Shown: one piece after another, positions 1-8,617 of the stretch
How the letters are laid out: every line of letters begins with the position of its first letter
Numbering within the stretch: position 1 is the first letter of the stretch
Notes under the pieces: generated by a model
The model's input: only the letters and a program-made list of their open reading frames with translations
The model's database searches: none
Told to the model about the DNA's origin: nothing
Assembly (NCBI GenBank): GCA_964526695.1
Contig: CAZGJA010000035.1
Location: 24,543 to 88,542 of the forward strand
DNA length: 64,000 bases
Direction of reading: 5' to 3'
DNA from: JABWBH01 sp964526695
GTDB taxonomy: Bacteria; Planctomycetota; Phycisphaerae; UBA1845
Position numbers and translations under genes: made by a program

Positions 1-20
1 TTCTGATGGCGCATCCGCGA

Positions 21-863
21 TCACGCCGGCTTGCGGAACTCCGCGAGAATAAAATGCCTCCAGCCTTGAAACAGCCTTCGCCGCAGGAGCAGCCGTTCCA
101 CCATCGCCCAGCTACGGTAGGCCAGCGGCGAAAACATGAAATACTCCGGGTGATTCGACAGATAGTCCATCCGCACCACCTTGAACCCCGTCTCGCCCGC
201 GATGCGTGCCAGAGCCTTGACACTGTTGGCCCGGTAGAACACGGGGAACGTGTCCTCCGGCTTCGAGTCCGTGGCCGCGGAGTTGATCCGCTGCCGCAGA
301 CGGTGCGGCAGGAGGCGGGCGGCCACGATCGGGAGAAACGACTGGTTCACCGTCAGCACGAACAGCCGGCCGCCCGGCTTGAGCACGCGAAAGAACTCGC
401 GGAAGACCACGGCGGGATGCTCGAAGTGCTCGACGGTGTTCATGGTCGAGACCAAGTCGGCGCACGCGTCGGCCAGTGGCGTGTGGTGCGCGTCCGCCCG
501 CGCGAGGAAGAGCCCCGGACCGTCAAGCTGGCGGGCGATCTCGAAGTCCATGCCGATCGCCCGGCCTGCGTGGTCCGCGACGTTGCGCAGCCAGCGCGCC
601 TCCCGTCCGCAGCCGGAATCGACCAGCACGCCGTCCGCCGGCAGCGAGCGCAGCACCGCCGCGGTGTACACCTGGTAGGGGCGGACCTCCTTGGGATACC
701 ACCGGTCGCGCAGCGCCCGGCACCGATCCGCGGCGCTGAGCCGCTCGCCTCCGCCCGCGCGCTGCGACCGCGTTCGCTCGGTCAGCGCATGCTCGGGATG
801 CGCGCGCTCCGGCAGCGTTTGAGTCGCTACGGATGGTGAATTCCTGCTCGTACTCGTACTCAT
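21..863 (-). CDS. class I SAM-dependent methyltransferase
   Basis: 280 aa. A glycine-rich SAM-binding motif I lies at about residues 79-91 (VLVDSGCGREARW). It is followed by an acidic residue after strand 2 (GMDFE), and by the NTVEHFEHP and LKPGGRLFVLTVN segments typical of motif II/post-II in the Methyltransf_11/25 group. The N-terminal 50 residues are low-complexity and basic. It is the last gene of a leftward run behind a glycosyltransferase and a deacetylase-like gene. It therefore probably modifies a cell-surface polysaccharide or its lipid carrier, but the acceptor cannot be read from sequence. The gap to the upstream glycosyltransferase stop is only 18 bp, so cotranscription is likely. 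A ubiquinone/menaquinone-type methyltransferase is the main alternative; the genomic context argues against it. Confidence 0.85.
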   Translation of the reverse strand: MSTSTSRNSPSVATQTLPERAHPEHALTERTRSQRAGGGERLSAADRCRALRDRWYPKEVRPYQVYTAAVLRSLPADGVLVDSGCGREARWLRNVADHAGRAIGMDFEIARQLDGPGLFLARADAHHTPLADACADLVSTMNTVEHFEHPAVVFREFFRVLKPGGRLFVLTVNQSFLPIVAARLLPHRLRQRINSAATDSKPEDTFPVFYRANSVKALARIAGETGFKVVRMDYLSNHPEYFMFSPLAYRSWAMVERLLLRRRLFQGWRHFILAEFRKPA

Positions 864-881
864 TTCGTTCTCAACGGCGAT

Positions 882-2192
882 TTACGGCAAGTCATCCGTC
901 CGCCACAGCGCCTCCCAGCGCTTCGTCGAGGGCGCCGGCGCGACGCGCTGCGCCGACGCCCGCGCCGCGGCCGACATGGCCTCCAGCCGCGCCTCGTCGG
1001 AAAGCAGCGCGACGAACCGTTCCGCGAAGATCTCCGGTCGCCGCCGCGGGACCAGATGCCCGCTGACGCCTTCCTCGATCATATCGCCAAGGTCGCCCAC
1101 GTCCGAGACCACCGGCGCCAGCCCGCACGACATCGCCTCCATCATCGCCAGCGACAACCCCTCGGAATCCGACGTGAGCGCGAACACCCTCGCCCGTCGA
1201 TACCACGCCTCCACGTCGGACTGCTGACCGGTGAAGCGAACCCGCCCGTCGATGCCGAGTTCTCGCGCCTGCTGCTCCAGCGCCGCGCGCAACGGCCCAT
1301 CGCCCACGATCAGCGCGGTGATTGTCGGCAGCGACCTCGCCGCCAGCGCGACGGCCTCCAGCAGGATGTCGATGCGCTTAATCTCCACGAGCCGCCCGAC
1401 AAGGATGATATCGGCCTGCCGCGCCTCGTCTCCAGGTCGGAATCGCTCGGCGTCGATCGCGCCGGGGATCACGTGGAAGGAGTGGGTCAGCCCGCGACTC
1501 CGGTAATACTCGACGGCTTTGGTCCCCATCGTGACCACGCGGTCCATGCGACCGATCGCCCGCACAAGTCGCCGCTCGACGACCGCGTCCGGTGTTTCCA
1601 TCCGGGTGAACAGGGCGTTTTCAGACCACAGCCCGCCGTCGAGAATCTCCATCGGCCCGCCCACCGCGACGTAGAACGACCGCCGGCCCAGCAGCCGCGC
1701 CAGCCCACCGGCGGCCAGTCCGTTCAGCAGCAGATGGAACCCGCCGATGAAATCCGGCCGCAGTCGGATCGCCATGCACGCGAACACGATCAGCCGCGCG
1801 AACGCCTGCCCGCACACTCGCTGCAGCCAGCGCGGCGGATAGACGAAGTGGATGCCGGGGGTATCCCGCACGGGATACGCCGCCACGGCCCACACGCCCT
1901 CGCACTCAGCGCTTGCCGCCATCGGCTTGAGAAACGAGGTCACCCACGTGTCGGAGTGAAACTTGCCCGTGGCGAGAATGCGCACGCGCGACCGGCGTCG
2001 GCGGCGGGGCATGATCTTGCCGAGGACGTCGAGGGACAGAAGGTAAAGCGCCATGACCGTCCGCAGGGCGCGGTGCAGCAACCACCGGCGCAGGCGGCGC
2101 GCGATCGACGTCGACTCCAATGCTCCGCGCCCCACGCGCGGCTCGGTCGCCACGGCCGGGGCGTTGATGGCAGGTTGCGGTGGAACGCTCAT
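882..2192 (-). CDS. GT4-type glycosyltransferase
   Basis: 436 aa from the ATG at 2192. That ATG overlaps the TGA of the upstream gene as ATGA, so I prefer it to the GTG nine codons earlier. The C-terminal Rossmann domain carries the GT-B family 4 signature: a VGRLVEIKR strand near residue 265, VGDGPLR near 297, and the EGLSLAMMEAMSCG nucleotide-sugar motif (E-x7-E type) near 343-357. The N-terminal domain is less conserved, with an Arg-rich stretch (PRRRRRSR) near 62-70. It should transfer a sugar from a nucleotide donor to a membrane-linked acceptor at the cytoplasmic face. Donor and acceptor are unknown. It is translationally coupled to the deacetylase-like gene and followed by a methyltransferase, which suggests one exopolysaccharide or LPS-decoration operon. 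Confidence 0.9.
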   Translation of the reverse strand: MSVPPQPAINAPAVATEPRVGRGALESTSIARRLRRWLLHRALRTVMALYLLSLDVLGKIMPRRRRRSRVRILATGKFHSDTWVTSFLKPMAASAECEGVWAVAAYPVRDTPGIHFVYPPRWLQRVCGQAFARLIVFACMAIRLRPDFIGGFHLLLNGLAAGGLARLLGRRSFYVAVGGPMEILDGGLWSENALFTRMETPDAVVERRLVRAIGRMDRVVTMGTKAVEYYRSRGLTHSFHVIPGAIDAERFRPGDEARQADIILVGRLVEIKRIDILLEAVALAARSLPTITALIVGDGPLRAALEQQARELGIDGRVRFTGQQSDVEAWYRRARVFALTSDSEGLSLAMMEAMSCGLAPVVSDVGDLGDMIEEGVSGHLVPRRRPEIFAERFVALLSDEARLEAMSAAARASAQRVAPAPSTKRWEALWRTDDLP

Positions 2193-3508
2193 CGCAGCGG
2201 GAACTCCAGCTTCTGCCACGGAATCGACACACTCACGCGCCCCGTCTCGTCCGCCGGATTCAGACGCGCGCCCGGCACGTCAACCCCGTTCACACGGAAC
2301 ACGAGCGCCGTCCCGCGCGGGAGATCGCCGGCCTGCGTGGCGGGCGGATCGAGATAAACCGTAAGCCCCTGCCAGTCCGCCGGCGCGAGGCGCGGACCTT
2401 GCCCATCAGGTTGAGTCACTTCGATCCGCCAGCCGCTCGCAATCCGCACGGCTTTCGCATGAAGATGCTCCCGCGCCTGTCGATACCCCAGAAGCCTTCG
2501 CGTCGTGGTCACAAGAATCCGCTGCTGCCCAGCATATTCCGCGAGCCGCTCAAACGCGCGGCGCGTCGGGGCTGCAAACGGCTCCTCGACGCTGCGAATC
2601 TTCCCGAGGTGCGTGTACAGAATGCAAATGCCCGCGCGCTCCACCAGTCGGTCCAAAAACCGCGGCGTCAAGACCTCCGCCATGCCCGACGCCGTGTCCC
2701 CGCATGAAACGCCGCCCCAATGCGGGTTGCTGCGCATGAACTCCCACACGCGGGTTCCGTCGCGGAGCGTGCTCGGCCGCACCAATTCATTGCCGCCGTG
2801 CATGGCGTATTTGACATCGCCGCGGCGCGCGCGACGGCCTTTCAGGGATTCCTTCATCAGCGTGCGCGCCGATGCGACGGGATGACGCGGATCGAGAATG
2901 CCGCTCAGGCTTGGCGGATGGTCCTGTCCAATCACGCTGGTCACGCGCCCGCGCCAGACATATTGCACGCCCTGGCGGCACGTCAGGTCGGCGTGGTACG
3001 AAGGCGACCCCGGCACGTCGCCGCTGCCGCGCATGATGTCCGCGCCAAAATTGCTCGGCGCCACCGCGTGGTCCACCCACACCTCGATGCGCAGCCCGTG
3101 CCGCTCCAGCTCCGCCAGCGCGCGTTCCGCATAACCGCGCGTGGCGGCCAGATCGCCGAACGAGTGCAGGCAGTCGATGTGTCCGCTGCGGATCAGGTCG
3201 CGCGCCATCGCGCGCCCGGCGTCGTCGGTGTTCCAGTAGGCGAACTGCCCGGCGGGCATGTCGAAGTAGATGGTGTTGCCCACCTCCAGCCCCACGCCGC
3301 GCCCCCATCCCAGATCGTCCGTCGTATTCAGGTAGCGCATGATCTGCGCATACACGGCCGCATCGGGCGTTTCGTCGAGATCGGAGCAAATCGCCAGCAT
3401 GGCGCGATAAGGGTAGGGAAAGCGGCGCAGCGCGCAGGGCACGGGCTGCCCGGTGGCGGGAGGCTTAGCCGTGTCCCCAACACTGGATGTGACCAACCCG
3501 GCCGTCAT
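2189..3508 (-). CDS. polysaccharide deacetylase-like protein
   Basis: 439 aa. The N-terminal half has the pattern of a divergent NodB-like (CE4) barrel: an acidic SDLDE motif at about residues 42-46 in place of TFDDG, and a GHIDCLHSFGD segment at 109-119 whose two histidines could complete the metal site. The C-terminal part (LTVYLDPPATQAGDLPRG onward) looks like a beta-rich accessory domain. There is no clear signal peptide, so a cytoplasmic or periplasm-facing location is open. It is the first gene of a leftward trio with a GT4 enzyme (4-bp ATGA overlap) and a methyltransferase. I infer a role in trimming or deacetylating a surface polysaccharide. Catalytic competence is uncertain because the classical motifs are only partly kept. 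Confidence 0.65.
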   Translation of the reverse strand: MTAGLVTSSVGDTAKPPATGQPVPCALRRFPYPYRAMLAICSDLDETPDAAVYAQIMRYLNTTDDLGWGRGVGLEVGNTIYFDMPAGQFAYWNTDDAGRAMARDLIRSGHIDCLHSFGDLAATRGYAERALAELERHGLRIEVWVDHAVAPSNFGADIMRGSGDVPGSPSYHADLTCRQGVQYVWRGRVTSVIGQDHPPSLSGILDPRHPVASARTLMKESLKGRRARRGDVKYAMHGGNELVRPSTLRDGTRVWEFMRSNPHWGGVSCGDTASGMAEVLTPRFLDRLVERAGICILYTHLGKIRSVEEPFAAPTRRAFERLAEYAGQQRILVTTTRRLLGYRQAREHLHAKAVRIASGWRIEVTQPDGQGPRLAPADWQGLTVYLDPPATQAGDLPRGTALVFRVNGVDVPGARLNPADETGRVSVSIPWQKLEFPLR

Positions 3509-4153
3509 CGTGGTGCGATGCGATCCTCCCCGCTCATCATCGGCTTGCAGGTCGAACGTCCCAGTCCGCGCGACACCCTTCGCATCTGTTCACGGACCTT
3601 GCCCCGAGCTGCCGAACAGGCCGGAGCCAGAGTTTATCAGCCGGTGGGGAAAGGTGGGAACAGCGTCGGCCAAACGAGTTGCATCAGACGCGCGAAATAC
3701 GCGCTGCGCTTGCGCGAAGGTGTTTGCTCGCGTGGATTCTCGACCAGCGCCGGCTTCAAGGTGTCGGTCTCAAGAGGTCAGTCACAACAGATCAGTGTCA
3801 AGAGGTCAGGCCCAGGAAGTCAGTGCCGAGCGGACAGCCTCAAGGCCCGGCTCCAAGCGGTCGGCTTCAGCCGACCCGTTGTTGCCACCAACTTCAGTTG
3901 GTGGACAGCGGGCCGCACTTCTTGTGTTTTCAGCCGGCTTCAGCCGGGCTTGGAGCGTCAAGCCAAGCCCGGCTGAAGCCGGCTGGCGAGCATTCGCATT
4001 CGCCGATTTCCACCGACTGAAGTCGGCGGCAAACGCGGGTCGGCTGAAGCCGGCCGTTGGGTCCGGCTGTTTGCGCACGTCGGCGGATCATCGGTCAAAC
4101 GCCGCCATCGCGGCCCGAGCATCCTGACGGCGCGGCGCGAAGCGTGCCCGTGC
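3509..4153. repeat. intergenic palindromic repeat cluster
   Basis: This 645-bp gap has no supportable gene. It holds short reiterations of a gtcagt-type unit (3770-3840) followed by a dense set of small palindromes of the GGCTGAAGCC / ACTGAAGT type. The best is a perfect 23-bp inverted repeat, arms 3931-3953 and 3963-3985 with a 9-nt loop. Others are the dyad CCACCAACT-tc-AGTTGGTGG at 3885-3904 and CCGACT-ga-AGTCGG at 4013-4026. These resemble REP/BIME-type elements and could fold in RNA. The placement between a leftward 5' end and a leftward 3' end fits an mRNA-end element. Confidence 0.8.
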
Positions 4154-5095
4154 TTACTGAAACCGCTCCAGCAGGCGCTTGCACGCCTTGACGCCGGCGA
4201 TTTCGTCCGGGTTCGGACCTTCGTATTCAATCCCGACGTAGCCCTTGTATCCCGCGTCGAGGACGATCTTCATCATCTTCGCATAGTCGATCGTCGTTTC
4301 GTTGCCCGACTCGTCGAAGCCGTAGCACTTGGCGCTGACCGCCTTGGCCGCGGGCATCATCTTGCGGACCGCCTCGTACCGGTCGGTCTCTTTCGGGAAG
4401 TTGCCAAAGTCCGGCAGCGTGCCGAACGTCGGTTGGTTCACGCGCCCGATCACTTTCATCAGCGAGTCGGCGTCGGAGGACAGCCCGCCGTGGTTCTCAA
4501 TGATGACGTTGAGCTTGTCGGCGGCGGCCATCCGGGTCAGCTCGGCGAAGGACTCCGCGCAGCGCTTGATCGCGTCGGGGTCGCCCGGCTCGGCGTGACC
4601 GGAGTTGCAACGGATCGAGTGGCAGCCCAGCAGCGCGGCCGCGTCGAGCCACTTGCGGTGGTTGCGGACGGCCTGCTGGCGCACGCCCGCGTCGGCGCTG
4701 CACATGTCGCCTTCGGAATCGCACATGATGAGGAGATTCTTCACGCCGTGGTCGGCCGCGCGCTTCTTGAGGTCCATGCAGTAGTCGTACGTCGGCGCGG
4801 GGAAGAAGTTGTTGACCAGCTCCAGCCCGTCGAGGGCGAACTCCTCGCGCACGAGCTTCGGCAGGTCGATCTGCTTGATCTTCCCGTCGGAGAACATGCG
4901 ATGCACGGACCACGCGGCCAGCGAGATGGAGAACTTTTTCGAGGTGGTGGCGGGCGCGGCCTGACCCCTGACGGCGGGCAGCGCGAAGGCGCCGCTCGCA
5001 AATTGCGGCGCGGCAAGCCAGTCGCCCATCGCGGCGGCGCCGGCAAGTCCGAACGTGCGTCCCATGAAACCGCGGCGTGTGCTTTGAGCGTCCAT
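4154..5095 (-). CDS. Tat-exported sugar phosphate isomerase/epimerase (TIM barrel)
   Basis: 313 aa from the ATG at 5095; a GTG nine codons upstream would also be in frame. The N-terminus has a twin-arginine motif (STRRGFMG, residues 5-12), a hydrophobic stretch and an Ala-rich cleavage region, so the protein is probably exported folded. The rest follows the AP-endonuclease family 2 / xylose-isomerase-like barrel: LDGLELVNNF, a CNSGHAEPG segment, VIIENHGGLSSD and a C-terminal YKGYVGIEYEGPNP, which supply Glu/His/Asp metal ligands. Planctomycetes carry many such secreted isomerase-like proteins of unknown substrate. It is divergent from the ECF sigma gene, with a 217-bp gap that should contain both promoters; I could not pick a convincing one. 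Confidence 0.85.
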   Translation of the reverse strand: MDAQSTRRGFMGRTFGLAGAAAMGDWLAAPQFASGAFALPAVRGQAAPATTSKKFSISLAAWSVHRMFSDGKIKQIDLPKLVREEFALDGLELVNNFFPAPTYDYCMDLKKRAADHGVKNLLIMCDSEGDMCSADAGVRQQAVRNHRKWLDAAALLGCHSIRCNSGHAEPGDPDAIKRCAESFAELTRMAAADKLNVIIENHGGLSSDADSLMKVIGRVNQPTFGTLPDFGNFPKETDRYEAVRKMMPAAKAVSAKCYGFDESGNETTIDYAKMMKIVLDAGYKGYVGIEYEGPNPDEIAGVKACKRLLERFQ

Positions 5096-5312
5096 CCGGA
5101 GATTCTGGTCGAGTTCGCCCACGCGGACAAGCGGAAGGTCATCCGCGGGTTGGCTCCACTCGGTTCGAATGCGCGAAGCACGTTCGAGAGGTCCCAGACG
5201 GAGCCCACTTGTGCGGGCGCCCGTAACTGCGAACTTGACGAGAGCGGCCGGCGGTGTTTTCCTGCGGCATCAAGCATGACCTGCACCGAAATCCCAAGCG
5301 GCGGCCAACCTG

Positions 5313-5903
5313 ATGCCCCCCATGGATGACGAAATCCTCCTGCAACAGGCCGGTCGGGGAGATCGGGAGGCGTTTGCCGTGCTCGTGACGCGGTATCAGG
5401 GGCCGGTCGTCAGCTTCATTCAGCGTTACCTGCGCAACCCCGACGTTCAGACGGCCGAGGACTTGGCGCAGTCGGTGTTTCTCGCGGCATGGCAGGGGGC
5501 GAGCGGGTTTAAGCCCCGCGCGCGGGTGAAGACGTGGCTGTACCGCATGGCGATCAACGCATGTTTGAACGAACGGCGGCGGCTTCGCGTCCGGCGCCAG
5601 GTGCGGCTCGACGACGGGGTCGCGGCGCGAGGCGCCGAGCCGCAGCAGGCTCCGACCGCTTCTTCGGATGAAGTCCTTGAGCGGCAGGAGGCGGTTCGCT
5701 CGGCGCTAGAAGCCCTCCCCGAGAGCCAGCGGGCCGTCGTGGTGCTGCGGCATTATCACGACCTGCCCTACCGGGACATCGCCGAGGTCATGGAGATCTC
5801 GATAGCCGCCGTCGAATCGCTGCTCTTCCGCGCGCGGCAAAACCTGCGGGAGCGACTCCTGACAGGATTTGACGATTCGCCGCCGCAAGGATCGAGCCGG
5901 TGA
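5313..5903 (+). CDS. ECF RNA polymerase sigma factor
   Basis: 196 aa. Region 2 covers about residues 20-90 (LVTRYQGPVVSFIQRYL, DLAQSVFLAAW, FKPRARVKTWLYRMAINAC). Region 4 covers about 130-185 with the helix-turn-helix YRDIAEVMEISIAAVESLLF. There is no region 1 or 3, as expected for the extracytoplasmic-function group. ATG 5313 and an in-frame ATG at 5322 are both possible starts. The next gene, 30 bp downstream, is a zinc-finger anti-sigma, and two envelope-stress-like genes follow. The set therefore reads as one stress-response module in which the sigma factor is held by a membrane anti-sigma. Its target promoters are not identifiable here. Confidence 0.93.
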   Translation: MPPMDDEILLQQAGRGDREAFAVLVTRYQGPVVSFIQRYLRNPDVQTAEDLAQSVFLAAWQGASGFKPRARVKTWLYRMAINACLNERRRLRVRRQVRLDDGVAARGAEPQQAPTASSDEVLERQEAVRSALEALPESQRAVVVLRHYHDLPYRDIAEVMEISIAAVESLLFRARQNLRERLLTGFDDSPPQGSSR

Positions 5904-5933
5904 GGTTCTTAATCAGGTGAGGCTTTGGATTTC

Positions 5934-6431
5934 ATGAGGTGTGGAAAGATCAAAAGAATGATTTCAGCCCGCTTTGACGGCGAACTGCCCGAAAGCGGCC
6001 TGCGACGGTTGGACGAGCATCTGCAAGGTTGCTCGGATTGCCGAGCGACGGAGGCGGATCAGCGTCGGCTGGCCGAGCGGCTGTCGGAGCTGCCCGTCGC
6101 GGGCGTGAGCGGTGAGTTTGCTCGACGGGTCATGGACGGGCTGAGCGAGCCTTCGCGGCGAAACGTGGGCTCGCGCATCTGGCTGGATTTCATGCGTCCG
6201 GCGGCGTGCGTGGCCGCGGGTTTGGCGTTCGCGTCGGGTGTGTTGCTCGCGGTTTATGCTGAATCAGATTCCGCGCGACCGACTGTTCAGGATGGGTCTC
6301 GAGCCGAGTCCGTGGCGACGCGTGCGGCGACGCCCGAGGAGTGGACGGTTCCTCAAACGGACGTGGCGACGGAGAGTCAGCTCCTGGTGCTTTGGACCGG
6401 TTCGAGCGACTCCACGACGGAGGGGCGATAG
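5934..6431 (+). CDS. anti-sigma factor with zinc-finger (zf-HC2) and one membrane segment
   Basis: 165 aa from ATG 5934. The upstream TTG is rejected because the GGTGAGG box at 5916-5922 suits the ATG. The N-terminal ZAS motif is present: an early Cys (MRCGK), then H-LQG-C-SD-C inside LDEHLQGCSDC near residues 28-38. A hydrophobic segment (PAACVAAGLAFASGVLLAVY) near residues 85-105 should span the inner membrane, leaving a short periplasmic tail rich in Ser/Thr/Glu. It should bind and restrain the sigma factor encoded just upstream. It ends 2 bp before the next ATG, so the following gene is probably translated from the same message. Confidence 0.85.
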   Translation: MRCGKIKRMISARFDGELPESGLRRLDEHLQGCSDCRATEADQRRLAERLSELPVAGVSGEFARRVMDGLSEPSRRNVGSRIWLDFMRPAACVAAGLAFASGVLLAVYAESDSARPTVQDGSRAESVATRAATPEEWTVPQTDVATESQLLVLWTGSSDSTTEGR

Positions 6432-6433
6432 TC

Positions 6434-7069
6434 ATGGTCAACGTGCGAAGAGGGACATACGGCATCGTGCTGCTGGCGTCGCTGGCGTTTAACGCGGGCC
6501 TCGGCGTGACGTTCGGCGTGCGCGCCTACAACCGCAGTGGTCAGCCCTCGCAGCCGTGCGACCGTCGCGGCGGCGGCGGCGGCGACCGGGAGAGCGATTT
6601 CTTTGAGGCGTTGCATCTGACCGACGAGCAGCGGGCGCAGTTCAAGACCGACCGTGAGCAGTTGATGCAGAGTCTGTCTCCGCTTTTCGATCAGCTTCGA
6701 TCCGCCTCCAAGGCCGTGACCGACCTGATGTCCGCAGAGGAGCCGGACCGCCAGGCCATCGCGACGGAGTTGGATCAGGTGGCCGCGATCCGCAGGCAGA
6801 TGCAGCAGACGGTGGTCGAGAGCGTGCTGCAATCCATGTCCCACCTCGACGCGGAGCAGCGCAAGGTCTTCAACGAGAAGTTCCTGCCGTGGGTGCCGAT
6901 GCTGGGCGGCTGGGGTCCGGGACCGGGCGGGCCGGGTGGACCCGGTGGACCTCCGGGTCACCGTGGACCGACGTCCCATTCGGATTGGCGGCGCCCGGAC
7001 GGATCGGACGGCCACCGCCCCTTCGAGCATGAAGGCCCGGAACCGCAAGGCAGCGGCAAGCGGGCGTGA
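6434..7069 (+). CDS. Spy/CpxP-like periplasmic LTxxQ protein
   Basis: 211 aa from ATG 6434. The N-terminus has an uncleaved or cleavable hydrophobic segment (GIVLLASLAFNAGLGVTFG). The middle is helical, with LTDEQRAQFKTDREQLM near residues 58-74, matching the LTxxQ signature of Spy/CpxP and periplasmic heavy-metal-sensor proteins. The C-terminus is a Gly/Pro/His-rich tail (GPGPGGPGGPGG and HRP runs) that could bind metal. The family acts as periplasmic chaperones or metal/stress sensors. Sitting directly behind an ECF sigma/anti-sigma pair, it could be the signal-sensing partner, as in CnrX-type systems. That is inference from context. Confidence 0.75.
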   Translation: MVNVRRGTYGIVLLASLAFNAGLGVTFGVRAYNRSGQPSQPCDRRGGGGGDRESDFFEALHLTDEQRAQFKTDREQLMQSLSPLFDQLRSASKAVTDLMSAEEPDRQAIATELDQVAAIRRQMQQTVVESVLQSMSHLDAEQRKVFNEKFLPWVPMLGGWGPGPGGPGGPGGPPGHRGPTSHSDWRRPDGSDGHRPFEHEGPEPQGSGKRA

Positions 7070-7115
7070 AGCAGGTGATCGGCACGGCGCCGAATCCGGA
7101 ACAGGATGGCAAGCA

Positions 7116-7706
7116 ATGATGAAGGAACGCAAGCAAGGGCGCGGGTTCACGCTGATCGAACTGCTGGTGGTGATCGGGATCATCGGCGCGCTGGTGGCGA
7201 TTCTGCTGCCGTCGCTGCGCAAGGCCCGGACGCAGGCGAAACGCACGGTCTGTGCGTCGCAGCTCCATGACGTAGGCGTGGCCATGCAGTCGTATCTGAC
7301 TTCGGAAAGCAACGAGCGTATGCCGTATGCGTCGTTCATGCCGTCCATGGGTTCATTTCCCCTGATGAAGACGATCTACATCGCCGACGTCCTCGCGCAG
7401 CATCTTGGCAATCAAGGGGAGGCGCTGCACTGTCCGCAGGATCTCGATGGGGGAGCGCGCCCGGCGCCCAATGAGGGGAAGAGCTACTTCGAGTCTGAGC
7501 GTTCGAGTTATGAGTACCGAATGCGCATCGGCGGGCTGACCATGAAGGAAGTGGCGGCCCGGTTCGAGCGGTTCACGGGCAAGCAACTCCCGGAGAACGC
7601 CATCTGGATCCTGCGCGATTACGAGAACTTCCACGGCAAGGGGGGAACGATCGGCGCGCGACGTTACCTCTACGTGGATGGTCATGTGACGGATTTTGAG
7701 AATTGA
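7116..7706 (+). CDS. prepilin-type N-terminal methylation domain protein (pseudopilin-like)
   Basis: 196 aa. A short basic leader (MMKERKQGRG) ends at G-FTLIELLVVIGIIGALVAIL, the type IV prepilin/pseudopilin cleavage and methylation site with Glu5. Near the C-terminus is an ARRYLYVDGHVTDF motif like the DGH (H-X9-DG) ending common in planctomycete pseudopilins. An ATG pair at 7116/7119 follows AGGA at 7103-7106. Such proteins are processed by PilD and anchored in the membrane; planctomycetes encode many of them outside pilus operons and their role is unclear. It sits 46 bp behind the Spy-like gene on the same strand, so it may belong to the sigma-factor module. Confidence 0.88.
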   Translation: MMKERKQGRGFTLIELLVVIGIIGALVAILLPSLRKARTQAKRTVCASQLHDVGVAMQSYLTSESNERMPYASFMPSMGSFPLMKTIYIADVLAQHLGNQGEALHCPQDLDGGARPAPNEGKSYFESERSSYEYRMRIGGLTMKEVAARFERFTGKQLPENAIWILRDYENFHGKGGTIGARRYLYVDGHVTDFEN

Positions 7707-7780
7707 CCGCGTGGCAGACGATGCGTCGCCGTGGCTGAACCCGGCGCGACTTCGCCTCACGTTCTTGAAAGGAAGATGTT

Positions 7781-8617
7781 ATGTCAGCATTGGGACCGAT
7801 CGCACTGTCCGCTCGCGTGCTGCTGCGCGACGGGTGGCGATCTCCAAAGGTGTGGGTTCCGGCTATCGTGCTGATCGCCGCGGGGGGCGCGGGCGTGTGG
7901 GCACTGAGCGGACCGGACGAAACGCCGGGCGTCACGCTGCCAGCCGAGCTCTCCGCCGAGAACCTGAAAAAGGACGGCCTGCCCGATCCCGAAAAAATCC
8001 GCGAGGCCATGCAGCGAACGGACCTGACCGAAGAGCAGCGTCGTCAGATCGGGCAGAACATGCGCGACTCCATGCAGGCCGTCATGGAGGAGCACGTCAC
8101 GGAATATTACGCGGCGGCGACGGACCCGGAGCGCGAGGCGGTCCTCGATAAGCACATCGACGAGCTGCAGGAGCGCATGAAGGACTGGGAGCAGCGGCGC
8201 GAGGAGATGCGCAAGGAATGGGAAAAACGCCAGGCCGAGCAAGCGGAAAAAGCAAAAGAGGGCGAGAAGAAAGAAGGAGAGGGCGAGCAGCGGCCTGACC
8301 CGCGTGAACGGTTCGGCTCGCGGTCCACGGAGGAGCGTAAGACCGAATCCGAAAACCGCAGTCCCGATCAGATGGCCCGCCGCATGGCTTACTTCGGCGC
8401 CATCCGCGCGCGCATGGAGCAGCGGGGCATCAAAATGCCGTTCGGCGGCATGGGCGGACCCGGCGGACCCGGTGGGTTTGGCGGGCCAGGCGGCTTCGGC
8501 GGCGGCCCACCGGGAAGTCGCGGACCCGGCGGCGAAAGCGGTCGCCCATCCGGAGGCGAGGGGGGAAGGCCTTCGGGCGGCGAAGGCGGGCGCGCGCCGG
8601 AATCACCACGACCATAG
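7781..8617 (+). CDS. membrane-anchored coiled-coil protein with Gly-rich tail, function unknown
   Basis: 278 aa, not recognised as a named family. There is one N-terminal membrane segment (VWVPAIVLIAAGGAGVWAL, about residues 25-43). Next comes a helical region starting with LTEEQRRQIGQNMRDSMQ near residue 86 that resembles the LTxEQR repeats of the Spy-like gene upstream, then a highly charged Glu/Lys/Arg coiled coil (about 120-180). The C-terminal 55 residues are Gly/Pro/Ser repeats (GGPGGFGG, SGGEGGRP). The start is set by GAAAGGAAG 10 nt before ATG 7781. Same strand and spacing make it the likely last gene of the ECF sigma cluster. I infer an envelope-located stress partner. Confidence 0.6.
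   Translation: MSALGPIALSARVLLRDGWRSPKVWVPAIVLIAAGGAGVWALSGPDETPGVTLPAELSAENLKKDGLPDPEKIREAMQRTDLTEEQRRQIGQNMRDSMQAVMEEHVTEYYAAATDPEREAVLDKHIDELQERMKDWEQRREEMRKEWEKRQAEQAEKAKEGEKKEGEGEQRPDPRERFGSRSTEERKTESENRSPDQMARRMAYFGAIRARMEQRGIKMPFGGMGGPGGPGGFGGPGGFGGGPPGSRGPGGESGRPSGGEGGRPSGGEGGRAPESPRP

Noticed and set aside
1056..2357. A 433-codon open frame opposite the glycosyltransferase gene
   Set aside because: Antisense shadow in GC-rich DNA; the opposite strand has all GT4 motifs. Similar long shadows over the LptF, iscS and aldo/keto reductase genes were dropped for the same reason.
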